DNA from: an uncultured Chlorobiota bacterium
GTDB lineage: Bacteria > Bacteroidota > Bacteroidia > Bacteroidales > JAADGE01
Assembly: GCA_947311265.1 (NCBI GenBank)
Contig: CAMZKQ010000001.1
Coordinates: 1 to 10,554, forward strand
Direction of reading: 5' to 3'
Length of the DNA stretch: 10,554 nt
Shown here: in pieces, positions 5,843 through 10,554 of the stretch
Position numbering within the stretch: the first letter of the stretch is position 1
Layout of the letters: each line of letters opens with the position of its first letter
Made by a program: the position numbers and the translations under genes
Notes under the pieces: model-generated
What the model was told of the DNA's origin: nothing
Databases searched by the model: none
The model's input: only the letters and a program-made list of their open reading frames with translations

Positions 5843-8800
5843 ATGGCAAAAAAATTAGGAATAGATTTAGGAAGTGCATCATTAGGTTGGTTTATTAGAG
5901 AAGATGACGAAATAATAAACAACGGCGTTGTAACTTTCAGTACTGGTATGAAATTAGGCAAGTCCGGCGGTTACTCCTCTCCAACAAAAGATAGAAGAGA
6001 AGCCCGTTCTAAACGAAGGTTGATACAAGCACGAAAATACAGAAAATGGGAATTATTAGAAATATTAGTTGAATATGACTATGTTCCTCTTAAAACCGAA
6101 GAATTAGAAAATTGGTCAAAATATAAAAAAGGACAACAAAGAAAATTCCCCGAAACTGATATTTTCAAAAAATGGTTGGCTTGTGATTTTACTTACGAAA
6201 ATGGTATAAAATACAAAAATCCTTATGAATTACGAGTAAAGGCAATTGATAACAAATTAAGCAAACATGAATTTGGCAGGGCATTATATCATTTAGTTCA
6301 GCGTAGAGGATACAAAGATATTGGGGAAACTGATAAGGAAACAAAAAAACAAATTGAGCGAAGAGGAGAAAGTGGGCTTCAGGCTGCAATGGAAACTAAC
6401 AGAACGATTGCAGAAGCATTAACAAATGACTTCCTTAAAAAAGGAGAACGAGCTCGTAATGAATACCCATACAGAGACGAATATGAAGAGGAATTTAAAA
6501 CAATTTGCAATGGGCAAGGTTTTGATATTTCAAAAAATAATAAAAATGAATATCAGAATGAATTTGTAAGAAAATTAAGAAAAGCCATTATTTGGCAACG
6601 ACCTCTAAGAAGTCAAAAAGGTAATATTGGCAAATGCTCATTAGAAACATCGAAAAACAGATGCCCAGCTTCTCACCCGATTTTTGAGATTTTCAGAGCA
6701 TGGAGTTACATTAATACCATACGGTATATTGATGCAGAAAACAACAAACAGGAAATTCCTCTTGAATACAGGAAAGATTTATTTGAAAATAAATTTTTAA
6801 AAGAAAGTAAGAATTTTAAGTTTGATAAAATCCAAAAGCATCTTGACAAACTTTTTAAAGAAAAGAAAACCTATAACTACCTTAACAAAAGAACAAAAAA
6901 GTATGACAGCACCGTTTCCGGAATGCCTGTTTGCAAAGGTTTGGTTTCTATTTTTGGCGATAAGGTAAAAACGGAATTAGAACAATTGCATACTTATGAT
7001 ATTACAACAAAAGAACATAAGATTTACAATAATTATTCTGTTTACGATTTATGGCATTTAATTGCAGAAACAGATGATGACCATATAAAGGATTTTGCTG
7101 AAAATAAATTAGGAGTTGAAACAATTACAAAAACAAATAAAAAAGGAGAAGAATATAAAGAAAATGAAATTGTAAAACTTAAAAACAGCAGTTTTTCCTC
7201 AGGTTATGCCGATTTGAGTTTAAAAGCAATGTGCAAAATAATTCCATTTTTAAAAGAAGGTTTTTTATACAACGAAGCTGTTCTTTTAGCCAAAATACCC
7301 GATGTTTACCAAGACTGGGAAAATAACAAAAAACAAATTTACAGTTTAATAGAAAATGCAAATAAAAAATATGTTTACAACAAAAAAATTATCGGCATTG
7401 CAAATAATTTGATAAACAAATACAAAGGATTAGGATATAACGAAGAACTAAAAGTAAGTGAAATATTTGCCCACAAAGACTATGATTACAGACTTGACGA
7501 AAGCGATTTTAAAGAAATAGAAAAAACTTGTATCACTACTTTTGGAGAAAAAACTTGGCAAGCAAAAGAGGATAAGAAGGAAATAATTGAGCAAGTCAGC
7601 GAATATTATCAATCATTTTTTGCCGACGAAAAACGCAAATATATAGAACTACCTACATTAACAAAATTAATTGAAAAAGAATTTAGTGATAACGAGATTG
7701 AAATAGACGGCGAAAAATTATATCACCATTCTGCACGGAAAAATCTATACCCAAAACCTATTTTGAACAAAAAAGATGGGAAAGAACTATTAGCAGTACC
7801 ACTAATCGACAGCATCAAAAATCCGATGTTTAATAAAACAATGAGTGTGTTGCGAAAATTAATCAATGAATTAATTGTGCAAAAACATATTGATAAAGAT
7901 ACAGAGATTATAGTAGAAGTAGCCCGTGAACTGAACGATAACAATAAACGAAAAGCAATAGAACGTTATCAAAAAGAACGTGAAAGCAACAGAGAAAAAT
8001 ACAGCGAATTTATTAGAGAATTTACAGGTAAAAAAGAAAAAGATGCTGATATTAAAAAATTTGAAATGTGGAATGAACAAATTTTTGAAGAAGCTTTTGA
8101 CGACAGTGGAAATAAAATAACAAACAAAAATCCTAATGAAATAAGAAAAGAAAAAAAAGTTGCTAAACGCTACGAACTGTGGAAAGAACAAAAAGGGCAA
8201 TGTATGTACACCGGAAAAATGATTAGCATTTCTCAATTGTTTTCAGGAGAAATTCAAGAAGAACATACAATTCCCCGTAGTCTGCTGCCTGATAATACAA
8301 TGGCAAACTTAACTGTTTGTTATTCTAAATACAATAGCGATATAAAAAATAACCGCCTGCCTACAGCTTGCCCAAATTATGAAATCGACACCACGGAAGG
8401 CACGGCAATAGAACCAAGGCTTGAAAAATGGAAGAAAATACGAGACAAATGGAAATTTCTTTTTGAAAGCAGACTAAAACCAAAATTCGGGGAAGACGAA
8501 ACTGCAAAAAGCAAAAGGATACAAGAAAGACATTACTTCAAAATGCACCTTGACTACTGGAAAGACAAAGTGAACAGATTTACGGCAGAAGAAATAAAAG
8601 ATAGTTGGGTCAGAAGGCAGCTAACTGATACTCAAATGGTAAGTAAATACGCCCGGGAATTTCTTAAAACTCATTTTAAAAAAGTAGCTGTTCAGAAAGG
8701 AAATACAACATCGGATTACAGAAAAATATTTGGCTTTCAGGAAAAAAAAGACAAAAAAGACAGAACAAAACACACGCACCACAGCATAGATGCTGCAGTA

Positions 8801-10174
8801 TTAACACTCATCCCGACCAACAGCAGTAAACGCATTGATATTTTAAATAAAATGTACCGATTAGCTGAAACCCAAGGCAGACAATACAGAACAAATCCTG
8901 ATGGTTTCTATAATTTTAATGCACAAAAACTGGTTAACGACATTAATAACAACACCTTAATTGTTAATTACCACAAAGATAAAATTATCGAACAAACTTA
9001 TCGTTATGTGCGAAAAAGAGGTAAATTACAATATTTAAAAGACAAAAACGGAAAATTTAAGTTAGATAAAGACGGCGAAAAAATTCTTTTAAAAGCACAA
9101 GGTGCAACAATAAGAGGTAAACTTTTTCAAGAAACGTTTATCGGGAAAATAAAAAATGTAGAAAGAGATAAAAGCAATAAACCACTCAGAAATAAAGATG
9201 GTTCATGGCAATTTAAAACAGGAAAAGACGAATTTTTAACTGTTGTAAGAAAGCCAATCATGAGTGCAAAAATTGAGAATATTATTGACCCAAATCTAAA
9301 AGAACTAATACAGGAACAATTAAAGAGCGGAGTTAGTAAATCTGAACTGAAAGATTTTCAAGGAAATACTATCAGGCGTGTAAGAGTAACGACAAATGCA
9401 GGTAGAGTTGTAAAAGAAAGAGTTAATTACAAATCAAAACACGATTACAAAAATAAATATTACTCTGCCGCAGGCGAAATACCCTACGCCATTTTCATAA
9501 CAAACCTTGTAAAAGGAGGAACTGAACGCAAAATGATACCAATTACCATGCACGAAGTTGCTCAAACTTATAAAGAATATCACAAATTTACAATAGAGTT
9601 TTATATGGAAAAATCTCATCCTAAAATCAAAGAATATCAAGATATTAAATTACTTAAAGTAGGACAAAAAGTATTTGTTTTAAAAGATGATAACGATTTT
9701 GAAAAAAGAAAGGATAAAAAGTTTCAAATAAATAGATTATATAAAATAACACAGTTTGAAAAAGATTCGATAATTTGGCTTCACTACCACATTGATGCAC
9801 AAAGCAAGGGTGAAATAAAGAAAAATGTGAAATCCATAAAAGATAAAATTGTAGAAACTTATGAAAAAAAATACAGCATTCCTTTAATACTTGAAAATAA
9901 TAATATTAAAGATATGGTTAAAAGGAAAAACGACTTAATAAAAAGAAAACATGATTTCAAAACAAGGTTGGCGAAAATTCAAGAAAAGACAGACAAAGAA
10001 ACTGCAAATTATATTAAAACTAAGATTGAGAAATACAAAGCCCAACCGTCATATATTGAAATAGAAGGAGAAACCCCTATTTTAGGTTTAACAAAAAAGA
10101 ACTGGAATTTTCTTTTTGAACACTCTGATTTTGAAATTGATATTACAGGCAAATTAAGTTGGATTGAAAAATAA
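5843..10174 (+). CDS. cas9: CRISPR-associated endonuclease Cas9, type II-C-like, large form
   Basis: A complete 1443-residue Cas9, the RNA-guided nuclease that cuts both strands of DNA matching a crRNA. RuvC-I is KLGIDLGSASLGW with Asp8; an Arg-rich bridge helix covers about 50-70. The recognition lobe includes RRGYKDIG (154-161) and RPLRSQKGNIGKC (253-265). RuvC-II is IIVEVARE with Glu692. HNH begins at QCMYTGK (786-792) and has EEHTIPRS with catalytic His808 and a likely metal-site Asn831. RuvC-III is HTHHSIDAA with His980 and Asp983. About 1100-1443 is the WED/PAM-interacting region. All catalytic positions are intact; Glu807 replaces the usual Asp before the HNH His. The length exceeds compact type II-C Cas9 but suits Bacteroidetes forms. 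The ATG follows an A/T-rich leader without a Shine-Dalgarno, normal in this phylum. cas1, cas2 and an array are absent; a REP hairpin and a RAYT follow, and a tracrRNA is predicted upstream. Confidence 0.97.
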   Translation: MAKKLGIDLGSASLGWFIREDDEIINNGVVTFSTGMKLGKSGGYSSPTKDRREARSKRRLIQARKYRKWELLEILVEYDYVPLKTEELENWSKYKKGQQRKFPETDIFKKWLACDFTYENGIKYKNPYELRVKAIDNKLSKHEFGRALYHLVQRRGYKDIGETDKETKKQIERRGESGLQAAMETNRTIAEALTNDFLKKGERARNEYPYRDEYEEEFKTICNGQGFDISKNNKNEYQNEFVRKLRKAIIWQRPLRSQKGNIGKCSLETSKNRCPASHPIFEIFRAWSYINTIRYIDAENNKQEIPLEYRKDLFENKFLKESKNFKFDKIQKHLDKLFKEKKTYNYLNKRTKKYDSTVSGMPVCKGLVSIFGDKVKTELEQLHTYDITTKEHKIYNNYSVYDLWHLIAETDDDHIKDFAENKLGVETITKTNKKGEEYKENEIVKLKNSSFSSGYADLSLKAMCKIIPFLKEGFLYNEAVLLAKIPDVYQDWENNKKQIYSLIENANKKYVYNKKIIGIANNLINKYKGLGYNEELKVSEIFAHKDYDYRLDESDFKEIEKTCITTFGEKTWQAKEDKKEIIEQVSEYYQSFFADEKRKYIELPTLTKLIEKEFSDNEIEIDGEKLYHHSARKNLYPKPILNKKDGKELLAVPLIDSIKNPMFNKTMSVLRKLINELIVQKHIDKDTEIIVEVARELNDNNKRKAIERYQKERESNREKYSEFIREFTGKKEKDADIKKFEMWNEQIFEEAFDDSGNKITNKNPNEIRKEKKVAKRYELWKEQKGQCMYTGKMISISQLFSGEIQEEHTIPRSLLPDNTMANLTVCYSKYNSDIKNNRLPTACPNYEIDTTEGTAIEPRLEKWKKIRDKWKFLFESRLKPKFGEDETAKSKRIQERHYFKMHLDYWKDKVNRFTAEEIKDSWVRRQLTDTQMVSKYAREFLKTHFKKVAVQKGNTTSDYRKIFGFQEKKDKKDRTKHTHHSIDAAVLTLIPTNSSKRIDILNKMYRLAETQGRQYRTNPDGFYNFNAQKLVNDINNNTLIVNYHKDKIIEQTYRYVRKRGKLQYLKDKNGKFKLDKDGEKILLKAQGATIRGKLFQETFIGKIKNVERDKSNKPLRNKDGSWQFKTGKDEFLTVVRKPIMSAKIENIIDPNLKELIQEQLKSGVSKSELKDFQGNTIRRVRVTTNAGRVVKERVNYKSKHDYKNKYYSAAGEIPYAIFITNLVKGGTERKMIPITMHEVAQTYKEYHKFTIEFYMEKSHPKIKEYQDIKLLKVGQKVFVLKDDNDFEKRKDKKFQINRLYKITQFEKDSIIWLHYHIDAQSKGEIKKNVKSIKDKIVETYEKKYSIPLILENNNIKDMVKRKNDLIKRKHDFKTRLAKIQEKTDKETANYIKTKIEKYKAQPSYIEIEGETPILGLTKKNWNFLFEHSDFEIDITGKLSWIEK

Positions 10175-10190
10175 CTAAATAAAAAACAAA

Positions 10191-10219
10191 CCTCGGTCTG
10201 TCTTAAAGACAGACCGAGA
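10191..10219. repeat. REP-like palindrome between cas9 and the RAYT gene
   Basis: CTCGGTCTGTCTT (10192-10204) and AAGACAGACCGAG (10206-10218) are perfect inverted repeats around one base. Allowing for a minimal loop, this gives about an 11-bp stem. It starts 17 nt after the cas9 stop and ends 17 nt before the RAYT ATG. A closely related palindrome lies in the RAYT gene (10445-10473), so this is best seen as a REP element mobilised or maintained by the RAYT. It may also help end cas9 transcription, although no T run follows. Confidence 0.75.
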
Positions 10220-10235
10220 TTAATAAATCAAAACG

Positions 10236-10554
10236 ATGAATTTTGAAAAAGGCTACATATACCATATTTATAATCAAGGCAATAATCGGCAAAAAATATT
10301 TTTTGGCAGAGAAAATTATATCTTTTTCCTACGAAAAATAAAAATACATATTTTGCCCTATGCCGATATTTTAGCTTGGTGCTTAATGCCCAATCATTTT
10401 CATTTGATGGTGTACGTAAAAGAAACAAATTTACCGGCAAGCAGTCTCGGTGTGTCTTCAAGACACGCCGAGACTTCCTCCACAAAACTCTCAAGACACG
10501 CCGAGACTTCCTCCACAAAACTCTCAAGACACGCCGAGACTTCCTCCACAAAAC
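10236..10554 (+). CDS. RAYT: REP-associated tyrosine transposase (IS200/IS605-like Y1 HUH family), 5' part
   Basis: The frame is open from the ATG at 10236 to the window edge and gives 106 residues. Seen: YHIYNQGNNRQKIFF near residues 9-23, and PNHFHLMVY (52-60) with the HUH metal-binding pair His54 and His56. The catalytic Tyr lies further on and is not in view. Family knowledge: RAYTs are single-copy relatives of IS200/IS605 TnpA that nick and join single-stranded REP hairpins. Here a REP-like palindrome precedes the gene, and a second lies within it at codons 70-80. From residue 75 the protein becomes a run of SRHAETSSTKL, one unit per 33-bp DNA repeat, in the place where relatives have a variable linker between the HUH core and the Tyr helix. 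Frame is kept because 33 is divisible by three. Whether the gene stays open beyond the window is unknown. Confidence 0.85.
   Translation, partial: MNFEKGYIYHIYNQGNNRQKIFFGRENYIFFLRKIKIHILPYADILAWCLMPNHFHLMVYVKETNLPASSLGVSSRHAETSSTKLSRHAETSSTKLSRHAETSSTK
10445..10473. repeat. Second REP-like palindrome, inside the RAYT coding sequence
   Basis: TCTCGGTGTGTCTT (10445-10458) and AAGACACGCCGAGA (10460-10473) pair with one G-U. Compared with the palindrome at 10191-10219, arm position 7 has changed C to G and its partner G to C, which keeps the pair, and the neighbouring A-U has become G-U. The copy lies in frame and encodes part of the linker after the HUH motif. Confidence 0.8.
10458..10554. repeat. 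33-bp tandem repeat array, three copies, running off the window
   Basis: Copies start at 10458, 10491 and 10524, with no differences seen; the third is cut at 31 of 33 bases by the window end. Each unit holds AAGACACGCCGAGA, the right arm of the REP-like palindrome, plus a linker TTCCTCCACAAAACTC. There are no spacers, so it is not a CRISPR array. Each unit encodes 11 residues, SRHAETSSTKL, in the RAYT frame. Confidence 0.95.

Noticed and set aside
5843..10174. Large nuclease as an IscB or TnpB-type protein
   Set aside because: At 1443 residues, with an extensive recognition lobe, bridge helix, split RuvC and inserted HNH, it is a Cas9.
10228..10551. Minus-strand open frame rich in Arg/Trp repeats
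   Set aside because: It is the reverse reading of the RAYT gene and its 33-bp repeats. The plus frame has the clear HUH motif.
10458..10554. Repeats at the right edge as a CRISPR array serving Cas9
   Set aside because: The 33-bp units are contiguous with no variable spacers, share an arm with a REP palindrome, and lie in frame inside a RAYT gene.

Overview
The window looks like a chromosomal segment of a Bacteroidota (Bacteroidetes) bacterium. The grounds are: a TonB-dependent receptor with an N-terminal carboxypeptidase-regulatory-like domain placed behind a TPP riboswitch; several upstream sequences matching the phylum's promoter pattern (TTTG, about 19 nt, TAnnTTTG); an IS4-type transposase relic of the kind common in Bacteroides relatives; a large type II-C-like Cas9; and a RAYT transposase of Bacteroidetes type. 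Most of these assignments come from family knowledge, without a database search.

Layout. (1) 1-1127, minus: an aconitase-superfamily hydro-lyase large subunit (isopropylmalate dehydratase / homoaconitase type), cut by the left edge. (2) 1191-2249, minus: adenosine deaminase, 63 nt upstream of the first gene and possibly co-transcribed with it. (3) About 2302-2832: remains of an IS4-family insertion sequence. The N- and C-terminal ends of its transposase survive in two frames after a large internal deletion. (4) 2974-5346, minus: an outer-membrane TonB-dependent receptor with its own terminator, a TPP riboswitch (5409-5479) and a promoter that would start RNA almost exactly at the riboswitch. 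This makes it a likely thiamine or thiamine-precursor importer. (5) 5537-5842: a non-coding block between two outward-facing genes. It holds a predicted minus-strand RNA with tracrRNA features (near-consensus promoter, anti-repeat-like 5' end, nexus-like hairpin, strong terminator) that runs divergently from cas9. (6) 5843-10174, plus: a complete cas9 with all RuvC and HNH catalytic positions. No cas1, cas2, csn2 or CRISPR array is visible. (7) 10191 to the right edge: a REP-like palindrome, then the 5' part of a RAYT (REP-associated tyrosine transposase) gene. The RAYT reading frame contains a second palindrome of the same family, followed by in-frame 33-bp tandem repeats that reuse one arm of it.

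The most interesting parts are the cas9-tracrRNA pair standing apart from adaptation genes, with the predicted tracrRNA antisense to the cas9 leader, and the REP/RAYT unit in which the palindrome has entered and expanded inside the transposase gene. The two palindromes differ by a compensatory base pair, so the hairpin rather than just the sequence appears to be conserved.

Cas9 coding DNA is visibly richer in A and in Lys/Asn codons than the flanking metabolic and transport genes, which fits acquisition by transfer. This is a visual impression, not a calculation.
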